Of a DNA stretch of 55,330 bases, positions 26,081-34,650 are shown piece by piece. The DNA is from Hydrogenophaga sp. (GTDB lineage: Bacteria > Pseudomonadota > Gammaproteobacteria > Burkholderiales > Burkholderiaceae_C). The position numbers and the translations under genes are program-made. The DNA lies in contig NZ_JAUSOO010000028.1 in assembly GCF_030656115.1 (NCBI RefSeq), forward strand, positions 1 to 55,330, written 5' to 3'. The notes beneath the pieces are model-generated. The model was not told where the DNA came from. It was given only the letters and a program-made list of their open reading frames with translations, and made no database searches. Numbering within the stretch: position 1 is the first letter of the stretch; each line of letters starts with the position of its first letter.

Positions 26081-26877
26081 CAGATGCCCACCACCGCCGA
26101 AGCCCCGCCATCCACCGGCAGCAGCACGCCGGTGATGTGCTTGCCCGCGTCGGAAGCCAGCAACAACACCGCACCCTTCAAACCCTCGTCGTCGCCGATG
26201 CGGCGCAGCGGCACGTTCGCCACGATGGGCGCCAGCACGCTGGGCGCCAGCATGTGCTGCGCCATCTTGCTCGGGAACACGCCCGGCAGAATCGCATTGA
26301 CCGTGATGCCGTGCGGCCCCCATTCGCAGGCCAGGGCACGCGTGAGGCTGGCCACCGCACCCTTGCTCGCGTGGTAGGCCGCGGCCTGCATGGAATGCGC
26401 GGTGCCGCCCAGCGCCGCCACCGACGCGATGTTGACGATGCGGCCCTGGCCGCGCGGCAACATGCTGCGCCGAACCACCTCGCGCGTGAGCAAGAACACA
26501 CTGCGCGCGTTCAGGTCCATCACCTTGTCCCAGGCGTCCATCGGGTGCTCGGCAGCCGGGGCACCCCAGGTGGCCCCGGCGTTGTTCACCAGAATGTCGA
26601 TGTGGCCCAGCGTGGCCAGTGCGTGCTCCACCAGCGCCATCACCTGCGCATCGTCGCGCCCGTCGGCGGCGAACACGTCCACCGTGTGGCCGGCGGCGCG
26701 CAGCTCGGCGGCGGCTTCGGCCAGCTCGGGCGCCTTGCGCGAACTGATCAGCAGGCGCGCACCGGCTTCGCCCAGCGCGTGCGCCAGCTGCAGGCCCAGG
26801 CCGCGCGAGCCGCCGGTGATGAGCGCGCTGCGCCCGCGCAGGTTGTGAAGTTGTTGAACGGTGCGGTGCGTGCCCAT
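26080..26877 (-). CDS. short-chain dehydrogenase/reductase
   Basis: 265 residues of the classical SDR family: cofactor motif SALITGGSRGLGLQLA near 18-33, NNAGATWG near 102-109, catalytic Ser in VNIASVAALGG and YHASKG (Tyr and Lys), and PGVFPSKM after the sheet. It oxidises or reduces a hydroxyacyl or ketoacyl intermediate with NAD(P). ATG 26877 gives the family start; longer in-frame starts would run across the shared promoter region. It is divergent from the LuxR-family regulator, with a candidate operator 59 bases upstream. Confidence 0.9.
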   Translation of the reverse strand: MGTHRTVQQLHNLRGRSALITGGSRGLGLQLAHALGEAGARLLISSRKAPELAEAAAELRAAGHTVDVFAADGRDDAQVMALVEHALATLGHIDILVNNAGATWGAPAAEHPMDAWDKVMDLNARSVFLLTREVVRRSMLPRGQGRIVNIASVAALGGTAHSMQAAAYHASKGAVASLTRALACEWGPHGITVNAILPGVFPSKMAQHMLAPSVLAPIVANVPLRRIGDDEGLKGAVLLLASDAGKHITGVLLPVDGGASAVVGI

Positions 26878-26935
26878 GGCGTCTCCTGTGAGGGGGTCAA
26901 AACGCCAGCCTACGGCCAGGCGCGGCGCGGCACCA

Positions 26936-26951
26936 TCGTCGTTTTGGACGA
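26936..26951. promoter_or_regulatory. inverted-repeat site 3, TCGTC-N6-GACGA
   Basis: TCGTCGTTTTGGACGA, almost midway between the divergent SDR (start 26877) and the LuxR-family regulator (start 27008). The arms are identical to sites 1 and 2; only the 6-base centre differs. It would let the regulator control itself and the SDR. Confidence 0.6.
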
Positions 26952-27007
26952 AAGGCGCTCGCAGCCGACCGCGTGAACCCTGTCTGAGTACCCATTGAAC
27001 ATGGCCC

Positions 27008-29704
27008 ATGAACCCGCTTGAAACCCCCACGACCCTGCCCCGGCTGGAGCCGGGCAGCATCGAACGCACGCGGCTGCTGGCGCGCCTGGCCGAGGCGCGC
27101 CACAAGACCTGTGTGCTGATCCTCGGCCCGGCCGGCTGCGGCAAGACCACGCTGGCGCTGCAGTGGCGCGCGCAGGCGCTGGGCTTTGGCCACGAGGTCG
27201 CCTGGATGACGGTGATGCCCGGCGACGACACGCAGGCCCTGCTGGACGCGCTGTTCACCGCCCTCGACCGGGTCGACCCGGACATCGCGCGCGAAGCGCG
27301 CTTCATCTACAACCGCGACGGCGAGCTGCGTTCGCCCGACCCGATCGCCATTGCCGTGCTGCGCAGCCTGATGCAGCGCCCGCGCCCGCTGGTGCTGCTG
27401 ATCGACGACTACCAGAACATCGGCGACGCGCGTGCCCACGCGCTGCTGCAGATCTGGCTCGACGTGGCGCCCGCCAACTTCCACCTGGTGCTGGTGTCGC
27501 GCAGCGTGCCCCCGCTGTCGCTCTCGCGCCTGCGCGACCGCGACGCCGTGATGCAGCTGGACTTTGCCGACCTGCGCTTTGCGCTGGACGAGGTGCGCGC
27601 CTTTGTGCGCAGCCGCCACCCCGACCACCCCGAGCGCGATGCGCGGCGCCTGCACGACATCACCGACGGCTGGATCGCCGGGCTGCAACTGGTGTCGCTG
27701 GACATCCGGCGCCAGCCCGATCGGCTGGGCCGCGCCGCGCCGGTGCAAAACCCGCACGACTTCACCGCCTACTTCAACCGCGAGGTGCTCTCGCAACTCG
27801 ACCTGCCCGAACTCGACGCCATGACGCGGCTGGCGGCGGCGCGCGGTTTCAATCAGGCCCTGGTGGACGGTTTGCTCGGCGACGCCATGGGCCCGGCGCT
27901 GCTGGAGCGCATGCGCCGCGAGCACCTGTTTCTGATGCCGCTGGACGGCATGGAGCGCGAGGGCTGGTTCCGCTTCCACCCGCTGTTTCGCGACCTGCTG
28001 TTTGAGCGCTTCGAGCGCTGGCCCGAGGCCGAGCGCCGCCGCACCCACGCCACGCTGAGCCAGTGGTTTGGCCGGCGCAAGCGCCTGCGCGAAGCGGTGC
28101 ACCACGCGGTGGCCGGCGGCGACCTGGCGCAGGCCGCCGACTGGCTCGACCGCTGGGCGCGCGAGCTGTTCCTCAACGGCGAGCTGCAGCGCCTGGTGCG
28201 CGCGGTGGCCGAGCTGCCGCGCGCCGTGTTGCGCGAGCGCGGTTCGCTGCTGCTGTGGCTGGGCTGGGCGCAGCTGTGCTACCGCCAGTTCCCGGCCTGC
28301 CACGAAAGCCTGGCCGCGCTGCGTGCGCAGATGCGCCCGCACGACACCGAAGCGCAGGCCCACTGGTGCCTGCTGGCGTTTTCACTGGCGCTGCAGGAAG
28401 ACGACATTCCCACCGCCCAGGCCCTGCTGCCCGCCCTGCAGACCCTGCGCCAGGGCGGGGACGCGGTGCTCACGGGCGGGCGGCGCAACCTGCTGGGCTG
28501 GCTCTGCATCCACCTGGGCGACTTTGAGCAGGCGCACGCCGTGCTGCAAGGCCCGGTGCCCAGCCGCGAAGACGGCTCGGCGCTGCTGGATTCGCCCTTT
28601 GGTGCGCTCATGAGCCAGGCCCTGCACGGCTTCGCGCATTTGCACGCCTGCGACATGCGGCGCGCCGAACCGGCCCTGCGCGACGCGCTGGCCGAGGCCG
28701 AGCGCGCGCTCGGCCCCTACTGCGAACCCGCCTGCAACGCGGCCGCGTTCCTCAGCGCGGTGCTCTACGAAACGAACGACTTCCCCGGACTGCACCAGCT
28801 GCTGGAGCCGCGCTTTGACGCCATTGAGCGCGTGGCGCTGCCCGACGCGGTGATCACCGCCGCCGTGGTGCGCAGCCGGTTGCGCCGGCTGGAAGGCAAC
28901 CCGATGGAGGCGCTCGAAGGCCTGGAGCGGCTGGAAGACCTGGCCCAGCGGCGCGGTGTGGACCGGGCGCTGGGTTTCGCGCTGATCGAGCGCGTGCGCA
29001 CCCAGCTGCACATGGGCGACGCGGCCGCGGCCCACCACACCCTGCACGCGCTGCAGGCGCTGGCGCGGCGGCACGCGGGCGATCCGCGCGCCACGAGCGT
29101 GCGCATTGTGGGGCTGTCGGCGCTGGCCACGGCCCAGGTGTTGGCGGCCGGGCACGACGACCGGGGCGCACTGGCCGCGCTGGAGCCGCTGTGCGGGCCG
29201 GACGACCCGAGCATGCTGCGGCGCGACCGCAGCAGCGCGCACGGCCTGCGTGCCCTGCTGTGGGCGCGGGTGGGCCAGCGCGACCAGGCCATGGCCTTGC
29301 TCGCGCAGTTGCTGCCACAAGCGCAGCGCCAGGGCCTGGTGCGCAGCCTGCTGGACCTGGGCGACGACTTCATGGCGCTGGTGCAGCAAGCGCTGCGCGA
29401 GACGCCCCACCCAGACCCCATGCTGGTCTTTTATGTGGAGCAGTTGCAGGCGCAGGCCGGGCTGCACCGGCCGCAGGCGCCGCGCCCGGCGGTGCCGCTC
29501 AAGGACGTGCTGAGCGAGCGCGAGCAGGAGATCCTGCGCGCCCTGGCCCATGCGATGTCGAACAAACGCATTGCGCAGGCGCTGGGCGTGTCGCCCGAGA
29601 CGGTGAAGTGGCACCTGAAAAACGTCTACGGCAAGCTCGGCGTGACCGGCCGCGACGAGGCGGTGGCGCGGGCGCGCGACCTGGGCCTGGTGGGCTCGGT
29701 GTGA
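27008..29704 (+). CDS. LuxR-family regulator of the large ATP-binding (MalT-like) type
   Basis: 898 residues. An N-terminal STAND ATPase has Walker A LGPAGCGKTTLA (GPAGCGKT at 40-47) and Walker B LVLLIDDYQ (about 128-136). A long helical, TPR-like middle (about 330-800) is followed by a C-terminal LuxR helix-turn-helix: LSEREQEILRALAHAMSNKR, then VSPETVKWHLKNVYGKLGV. MalT-type regulators bind an inducer in the helical part, oligomerise with ATP and activate transcription. The length and domain order match MalT. It is divergent from the SDR and in the middle of the acyl-CoA cluster, so it is the best candidate to act at the three TCGTC-N6-GACGA sites. Confidence 0.9.
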   Translation: MNPLETPTTLPRLEPGSIERTRLLARLAEARHKTCVLILGPAGCGKTTLALQWRAQALGFGHEVAWMTVMPGDDTQALLDALFTALDRVDPDIAREARFIYNRDGELRSPDPIAIAVLRSLMQRPRPLVLLIDDYQNIGDARAHALLQIWLDVAPANFHLVLVSRSVPPLSLSRLRDRDAVMQLDFADLRFALDEVRAFVRSRHPDHPERDARRLHDITDGWIAGLQLVSLDIRRQPDRLGRAAPVQNPHDFTAYFNREVLSQLDLPELDAMTRLAAARGFNQALVDGLLGDAMGPALLERMRREHLFLMPLDGMEREGWFRFHPLFRDLLFERFERWPEAERRRTHATLSQWFGRRKRLREAVHHAVAGGDLAQAADWLDRWARELFLNGELQRLVRAVAELPRAVLRERGSLLLWLGWAQLCYRQFPACHESLAALRAQMRPHDTEAQAHWCLLAFSLALQEDDIPTAQALLPALQTLRQGGDAVLTGGRRNLLGWLCIHLGDFEQAHAVLQGPVPSREDGSALLDSPFGALMSQALHGFAHLHACDMRRAEPALRDALAEAERALGPYCEPACNAAAFLSAVLYETNDFPGLHQLLEPRFDAIERVALPDAVITAAVVRSRLRRLEGNPMEALEGLERLEDLAQRRGVDRALGFALIERVRTQLHMGDAAAAHHTLHALQALARRHAGDPRATSVRIVGLSALATAQVLAAGHDDRGALAALEPLCGPDDPSMLRRDRSSAHGLRALLWARVGQRDQAMALLAQLLPQAQRQGLVRSLLDLGDDFMALVQQALRETPHPDPMLVFYVEQLQAQAGLHRPQAPRPAVPLKDVLSEREQEILRALAHAMSNKRIAQALGVSPETVKWHLKNVYGKLGVTGRDEAVARARDLGLVGSV

Positions 29705-29731
29705 GATCGTTCAAGCTTCGCCGCCGGGGCT

Positions 29732-30481
29732 TCAGGCTTCCAGCAAGCGGGCACACAGGCGATCGCGTTCCTGCGGCCCCAGGCCCATGGGGCCTTCCAG
29801 GTAACGCGCCAGGCCACCGAAATCGGTGTCGATGGTGTCGAGCGCGGCGTTCAGAAACGCGGGCTGCACCTGCCACAGCACGTCCATCACATGCGCCGGG
29901 CCGTGCGCCTGCACCAGCGGGCTGCGCCGGTAGAGCTGGTTGGTGAGCAGGTAGTCGGCCATCACCGCCTCGCGCGGCACGCCCAGCGCGCCCAGCAGCA
30001 AGGCGGCGGCGAAACCGGTGCGGTCTTTGCCGGCGGTGCAGTGGAACACCAGCGGCGTGGGGTGCGCCAGCAGGTGCTGGAAAAAACGCGCGTAGGTGGG
30101 CGCGGCGGCGTGGGCAAAGGCGCGGTAGGTGCGGCACATCAGCGCCACCGTTTCGGCCTCGGTGGGCACCTGGCCGCGCGCGAGCAGGGCCTGCACCTGC
30201 ACCACCACAGTGGGTTCGATGGCCAGCGACACGGCGGTGGCGCCGGGCAGGGCAGAGGGCAGGGCGCTGCGTTCGGCCACGCCCCGAAAGTCGATGCTGT
30301 GCGTGATGCCCAGCGGCTGCAAGGTGCGGTGGTCGTCGGCGCTCAGGGCGCCGAGGTGGTCGGAGCGAAACACCTGGCCGGTGCGCACGCGCCGCCCGTC
30401 CAGGCCAGTGAGGCCGCCGAGGTCGCGGAAGTTGGACGCGCCGCTGAGCGCGGGCCGTGGTGCAGGGGTGGTGGTGGACAT
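29732..30481 (-). CDS. tyrosine-phosphatase-fold protein
   Basis: 249 residues. The N-terminus SGASNFRDLGGL and VFRSDHLGALSADD are typical of the bacterial tyrosine phosphatase family (Y_phosphatase3), and the P-loop is VFHCTAGKDRTGFA with His147, Cys148 and Arg154. It removes phosphate from tyrosine or from small phosphoesters; family members also act on other substrates. It is convergent with the regulator gene (27-base gap) and divergent from the TRAP operon. A phosphorylated intermediate is expected in the nearby kinase/dehydrogenase pathway, so a proof-reading role on a phospho-acyl compound is possible but only a guess. Confidence 0.85.
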   Translation of the reverse strand: MSTTTPAPRPALSGASNFRDLGGLTGLDGRRVRTGQVFRSDHLGALSADDHRTLQPLGITHSIDFRGVAERSALPSALPGATAVSLAIEPTVVVQVQALLARGQVPTEAETVALMCRTYRAFAHAAAPTYARFFQHLLAHPTPLVFHCTAGKDRTGFAAALLLGALGVPREAVMADYLLTNQLYRRSPLVQAHGPAHVMDVLWQVQPAFLNAALDTIDTDFGGLARYLEGPMGLGPQERDRLCARLLEA

Positions 30482-30595
30482 GGGTGGGCATTGTCTGCGC
30501 TGCGTGGGCGCTTGCGGGTGGGTGGCCGGGAATACCCTAGCCACCCGATTCGGGGGGGCCGTGGCGGGGCGGGCGTGCCGGACCATGGCGGTGCG

Positions 30596-30611
30596 TTCGG
30601 GGCTCACCGAA
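30596..30611. promoter_or_regulatory. inverted repeat TTCGG-N6-CCGAA upstream of the TRAP operon
   Basis: Arms of 5 bases with a 6-base spacer, 39 bases before the dctP start; GTGCG and CGCAC flank it further out. It has the same 5-6-5 geometry as the three sites above but different arms, so it may be bound by another protein. Confidence 0.35.
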
Positions 30612-30649
30612 CCCGGCGCACACGAACCCTCAAAAGACAGGAGACAGAC

Positions 30650-31735
30650 ATGTTCAACCGCACCGCGCGCCGCACCCTTGTGGCTTCCCTCGCCCTGAGC
30701 GCCCTTGGCGCCGCCGTGGCCGCCGACCTCACCATCTCGGCCGGCATTCCCAAGGCCCACTTCTGGGTCGGCCAGCACATGGACCCGTTTGCCAACGCCA
30801 TTGAGGCCAGCACCGCCACCAAGTTCAAGCGCTTCTACGCGGGCGAACTGGTGGCCGTGGGCCGCGAACTCGACGCGCTCAAGGGCGGCACCATCGACGT
30901 GGCCGCGCCGCTGCTCGCGCCCTACCACGAAGGCCGTTTTGCGCTGTCGGACGTGACCCAGCTGCCCACCTACAACACCAGCGCGGTGTCGGTCACCCGG
31001 GCGTTCCAGAAGCTGATGGATTCGCCGGCCAAGATCAAGGGCGACAAGTCGTTCTACCAGTACGAAATTGCCGACAAGGGCATTCGCGCCTGGCCGCTGG
31101 GCGCCACCGCCCCCTACGCCATTTCCACCACCGGCAAGGTGCTGCAGTCGCCGGCCGACCTCAAGGGCCTGCCGCTGCGCGCCGGCTCGGCCATGCACAC
31201 CATCGTGCTGCAGCAGCTGGGCGCCACGCCGGTCACCATGCCGGCCTCGCAGGCCTACGAAGCGCTGTCGCGCGGCACGGTCAACGGCCTGGTGCTGTCG
31301 GTGGGCGACTGGAAGTCGTATTCCTTCCAGGACCTGATCAAGTACACCGTGACCGGCGTGTCCATTGGCCACTGGGAAAGTTACCTTGCCACCACCGAAG
31401 ACCTGTGGAACAAGCTGCCGGCCAGCGAGCGCCAGACCTGGGACCGCATCGCGCGCGAAACCGCCATGAAGAACGCGGAAGGCATCGACAGGCAAGACGT
31501 GGAGGTGCGCGACACCTCCGAGAAAAAAGGCGGCAAGTTCGTGGCCATCACCGCGCTGCCGGCCGACATGCAGGCCCACATCGCCAAGGCCTCGGCCAAC
31601 ACCTGGATCCAGTGGATCGAGCAGACCGAGAAGAAGGGCCACCCGGCCAAGGCCACGGCCCGGCTGTGGGCTTCGCTGGTGCAGGCCGAAGGTGGCAAGG
31701 TGCCCGACGGCGTGGCCGAGTACCTGGCGAAGTGA
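30650..31735 (+). CDS. TRAP transporter substrate-binding protein (DctP family)
   Basis: 361 residues. A signal peptide (MFNRTARRTLVASLALSALG, cleaved about after AVAA) is followed by a TRAP extracytoplasmic solute receptor: ADLTISAGIPKAHF, LKGLPLRAGSAMHTIVLQQLG and LGATPVTMPASQAYEALSRG. The arginine in LPLRAG is at the position that usually binds the substrate carboxylate. It starts 39 bases after a candidate operator, and its ribosome site is CAGGAGACAG. DctP, DctM and DctQ form one sodium-driven importer; here the order is P-M-Q, with the large subunit ahead of the small one. Confidence 0.9.
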   Translation: MFNRTARRTLVASLALSALGAAVAADLTISAGIPKAHFWVGQHMDPFANAIEASTATKFKRFYAGELVAVGRELDALKGGTIDVAAPLLAPYHEGRFALSDVTQLPTYNTSAVSVTRAFQKLMDSPAKIKGDKSFYQYEIADKGIRAWPLGATAPYAISTTGKVLQSPADLKGLPLRAGSAMHTIVLQQLGATPVTMPASQAYEALSRGTVNGLVLSVGDWKSYSFQDLIKYTVTGVSIGHWESYLATTEDLWNKLPASERQTWDRIARETAMKNAEGIDRQDVEVRDTSEKKGGKFVAITALPADMQAHIAKASANTWIQWIEQTEKKGHPAKATARLWASLVQAEGGKVPDGVAEYLAK

Positions 31736-31736
31736 C

Positions 31737-33047
31737 ATGTCTCAATCCCTGATCCTGTGGGCCGTTGGCGCCTGGTTCACGATCTTTTTGCTGCTGGGCC
31801 AAAACGTTTCCACCGTGCTGCTGGGTTCGGGCGTGGTCGGTGTGGCGCTCTGGATCGGCCCACGCGTGTTCGACGGCATCATCGGCCCCGACATTTTTTA
31901 TACCGCGTCGATCTACTCGCTCTCCATCATCCCGCTGTACCTGGTGATGGCGCAGCTGCTGTTGCGCGGCGGCGTGATCGTGGACCTGTTCCGCGTGGCG
32001 CACCGGCTCTCGGGCTACAAGCGCTTCCCGCTGGGCGTGGCGACCATCCTCACCGGGGGGCTGCTGGGCGCGGTGTGTGGTTCGGGCTCGGCCAGTGCGG
32101 CGGCGCTGGCCACGCTGGCCGGCCCGGAGCTGGAGCGGGTGGGCTACACGCGCCGTTTCGCGGTGGGCCTGGCGGCGGTGTCGGGCTCGCTGTCGGCGGT
32201 GATTCCGCCGAGCCTGATCGTCATCATCTACGGCTCCATCACCATGGTGCCCATTGGCCATCTGTTCATCGGCCTGGTCGGGCCGGGCCTGCTGTGCATG
32301 GTGGTCTATGTGGTGTGCATCCGTTGCTTTGCCGAGGTCAAGCCCGGTGCGGTGGACGGCGTGAAACTCGACGAGCACGAAGACCCGCGCCTGTTTCGCC
32401 GCAGCCTCCACGCCTTTGCGTTCGTGTTGCTGCTGATGGCGGTGGTGTTTGGCGGTATCTACGGCGGCATCATCACCGTGGCCGAGGCCGGCGCCATCGG
32501 GGCCTTCACCGCGCTGGTGGGCATGGTGGCCATGCGCCGGGTGACGCTCAAGGACATCGCGATCTCCATGAGCGATTCGGCCAAGGTCACCGGCATGCTG
32601 ATGATGCTGGTGATTGGCGCGCAGATCATGGCGCGCTTCCTGGCCTTCTCGCGCGTGCCGCGCGAGCTGGTGGCGCTGCTCGAACCCATTCTGGACCAGC
32701 CCTACCTGCTGCTGGCCCTGCTCATGGGCCTCTTCTTCCTGGCCGGGATGATCCTGGAATCGGCCGCGGTGATCGTGCTGCTGGTGCCCATGCTGTTGCC
32801 GCTGCTGCAGGCCGCGCAGATCGACCTGCTGTGGTTCGGCGTGATGGCCTCTTTCATGATCGCCCTGGGTTTGCTCACACCGCCGGTGGGGCTCTCTGTG
32901 TATGCGGCGGCGAGCGCCGCGCGCTTTCCCGTGGCCGAGGTGTTCCGCCCGGCCACGCTCTTTGCCGTGGCGGCGGGTGTGATCGTCACCACCGCCATGC
33001 TGGTTTTCCCCGGCCTGGTCACCTGGCTGCCCAGCCACATCCCATGA
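31737..33047 (+). CDS. TRAP transporter large permease (DctM family)
   Basis: 436 residues with about 12 hydrophobic helices. Family marks are TGGLLGAVCGSGSASAAALA, the ...VIPPSLIVIIYG segment and a second PPVGLSVYAAAS near the C-terminus. It is the main transport subunit. ATG 31737 lies one base after the dctP stop, and the stop overlaps the dctQ ATG. The imported solute should be an organic acid. Its genes are followed directly by the kinase and acyl-CoA dehydrogenase genes, which suggests a hydroxy- or oxo-acid. Confidence 0.92.
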   Translation: MSQSLILWAVGAWFTIFLLLGQNVSTVLLGSGVVGVALWIGPRVFDGIIGPDIFYTASIYSLSIIPLYLVMAQLLLRGGVIVDLFRVAHRLSGYKRFPLGVATILTGGLLGAVCGSGSASAAALATLAGPELERVGYTRRFAVGLAAVSGSLSAVIPPSLIVIIYGSITMVPIGHLFIGLVGPGLLCMVVYVVCIRCFAEVKPGAVDGVKLDEHEDPRLFRRSLHAFAFVLLLMAVVFGGIYGGIITVAEAGAIGAFTALVGMVAMRRVTLKDIAISMSDSAKVTGMLMMLVIGAQIMARFLAFSRVPRELVALLEPILDQPYLLLALLMGLFFLAGMILESAAVIVLLVPMLLPLLQAAQIDLLWFGVMASFMIALGLLTPPVGLSVYAAASAARFPVAEVFRPATLFAVAAGVIVTTAMLVFPGLVTWLPSHIP

Positions 33048-33598
33048 ACGAGCACCCCATGAACTTCTACAAAACCCTGGGCCGCATCGAGGGCGGCATG
33101 GCCTCCGTCGGGGCCGGTGTGTGCCTGCTGGCCATGATCGTCATCACCGTCATCAGCGTGGTGGGTCGCTATGTGCTGCAGCAAGACATCTTGCCCGGCG
33201 CCTACAACCTGATCGAGCGCGTGGCCTTCCCGCTGATCGTTTTCTGGGCCGTGCCCATGGCGCACCGCGAAGCCACCTTTCCGCGCTTTGACACGGTGGT
33301 GCTGGCCTTGCCGCCGCGCCTGCGCCGCGCGGTGCAGGTGTTCGTGGGGCTGGTGGAACTGGCGGTGTACGCGGTGGTGATGTGGTACGTGTTGCGCTTC
33401 ACCTGGAAAGGCATTCTGGACGACCGCACCATGCAGATCGGCGCCGACTTCTGGCCCATCTGGCCGGTGCTGGTGATGATGCCGCTGGCCTTCTTGTTGA
33501 TGATGCTGGAGATGCTGCGCCTGGTCTGGTGCGGCCTGCGTGGCGAGCGCGGCGATCCGCCTTCATCGGGCAGCGACAACGTGTCGGCCGCATTCTGA
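33044..33598 (+). CDS. TRAP transporter small permease (DctQ family)
   Basis: 184 residues with four helices: [20 protein letters not shown], then [20 protein letters not shown], a third near [15 protein letters not shown], and a last [20 protein letters not shown]. It is the small membrane partner of DctM. ATG 33044 overlaps the dctM stop; ATG 33059 (MNFYKTLGR), five codons later, is preceded by GAGCACC and could be the main start. The next gene begins 10 bases after the stop, so transporter and enzymes share one transcript. Confidence 0.9.
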   Translation: MNEHPMNFYKTLGRIEGGMASVGAGVCLLAMIVITVISVVGRYVLQQDILPGAYNLIERVAFPLIVFWAVPMAHREATFPRFDTVVLALPPRLRRAVQVFVGLVELAVYAVVMWYVLRFTWKGILDDRTMQIGADFWPIWPVLVMMPLAFLLMMLEMLRLVWCGLRGERGDPPSSGSDNVSAAF

Positions 33599-33608
33599 GG
33601 CGCAACCC

Positions 33609-34637
33609 ATGACCGTGAACACGCCCGAATTTGCCCCGCGTCTGGATCCTTTTCTGCGCGCGCAGCTGCCATCGCTGACCGGACCCATGCGCCTGCAGGC
33701 CATTGGCGGCGGCCAGTCCAACCCGACGTTTTTTGTGGACTTTGACAACCGCCGCCTGGTGTTGCGCAAGAAGCCCGAGGGCGATGTGCTGCCCTCGGCG
33801 CACGCGGTGGACCGCGAGTACCGCGTGATGCGGGCGCTGGCCCGCACCGCGCTGCCGGTGCCGCCCACCGTGCTGTACCACGCAGGGAGCGAGGTGGTCG
33901 GCACCCCTTTCTATGTGATGGACCGGGTGGAAGGCCGCGTGTTTGCCGACAACGCGTTGCCGGGCCTGGCGCCCACCGAGCGCCGCGCCATCTACCTCGC
34001 CATGGCCGAGACCCTGGCGCAGCTGCACCGGGTGGACTGGCGCGCCGCCGGTCTGGCCGACTTCGGCCGGGAAGGGCCGTTCTTCCAGCGCCAGCTGCGC
34101 CGCTGGACGCAGCAGTGGGCGCTCTCCAAAACGCGCGAGAACCCGGCCATCGACCAGCTCATCGCCTGGCTGGGCGCGCACATGCCCGACGACGACACCA
34201 CCACGCTCGCGCACGGCGACTTCAAGCTCAACAACCTGATGTTCCACCCCACCGAGCCGCGCGTGGTGGCGGTGCTCGACTGGGAGCTGTCAACCCTGGG
34301 CCACCCGCTGGCCGACGTGGCCTTCAACACCGTGCCCTGGCGCACGCTGCCCACCGAGTTCGGCGGCATCCGCGGGCTGGACCTGCAAGCCCTGGGCATT
34401 CCCAGCGAGCAGGAGTACCTGGCGCACTACCAGTGCGCCATCGGCGGTGGCGCCTTGCCCGCGCCGTTTCACTGGGCCTTTGCGTTCATGCGCTGGGCCG
34501 TCATTTTTGAAGGCATCGCGGCGCGCGCCCAGCGCGGCAACGCCGTGGCCGACAACGCGGCCGAGGTCGGCGCGCTCAGCGTGGCCATGGCGCAGCGCGG
34601 CCTTGAGGCCCTTCACACCCCCGCCTTTCCCTCTTGA
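33609..34637 (+). CDS. APH-type kinase equal to the N-terminal half of ACAD10/ACAD11
   Basis: 342 residues of the aminoglycoside-phosphotransferase-like fold: [13 protein letters not shown] near 33-45, [20 protein letters not shown] near 50-69, the catalytic loop [15 protein letters not shown], and the metal-binding [15 protein letters not shown]. The same motifs in the same order are found in human ACAD11, where this domain phosphorylates 4-hydroxyacyl-CoA. In levulinate catabolism LvaA, also of this family, phosphorylates 4-hydroxyvaleryl-CoA. The ACAD gene follows 13 bases later. No antibiotic role is likely. The acyl chain length is not determined. Confidence 0.88.
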   Translation: MTVNTPEFAPRLDPFLRAQLPSLTGPMRLQAIGGGQSNPTFFVDFDNRRLVLRKKPEGDVLPSAHAVDREYRVMRALARTALPVPPTVLYHAGSEVVGTPFYVMDRVEGRVFADNALPGLAPTERRAIYLAMAETLAQLHRVDWRAAGLADFGREGPFFQRQLRRWTQQWALSKTRENPAIDQLIAWLGAHMPDDDTTTLAHGDFKLNNLMFHPTEPRVVAVLDWELSTLGHPLADVAFNTVPWRTLPTEFGGIRGLDLQALGIPSEQEYLAHYQCAIGGGALPAPFHWAFAFMRWAVIFEGIAARAQRGNAVADNAAEVGALSVAMAQRGLEALHTPAFPS

Positions 34638-34650
34638 TCAGGAGCACCCC

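Noticed and set aside
31548..33038. Open frame on the minus strand opposite dctM
   Set aside because: Composition dominated by His, Gln, Arg; dctM is unmistakable on the plus strand.
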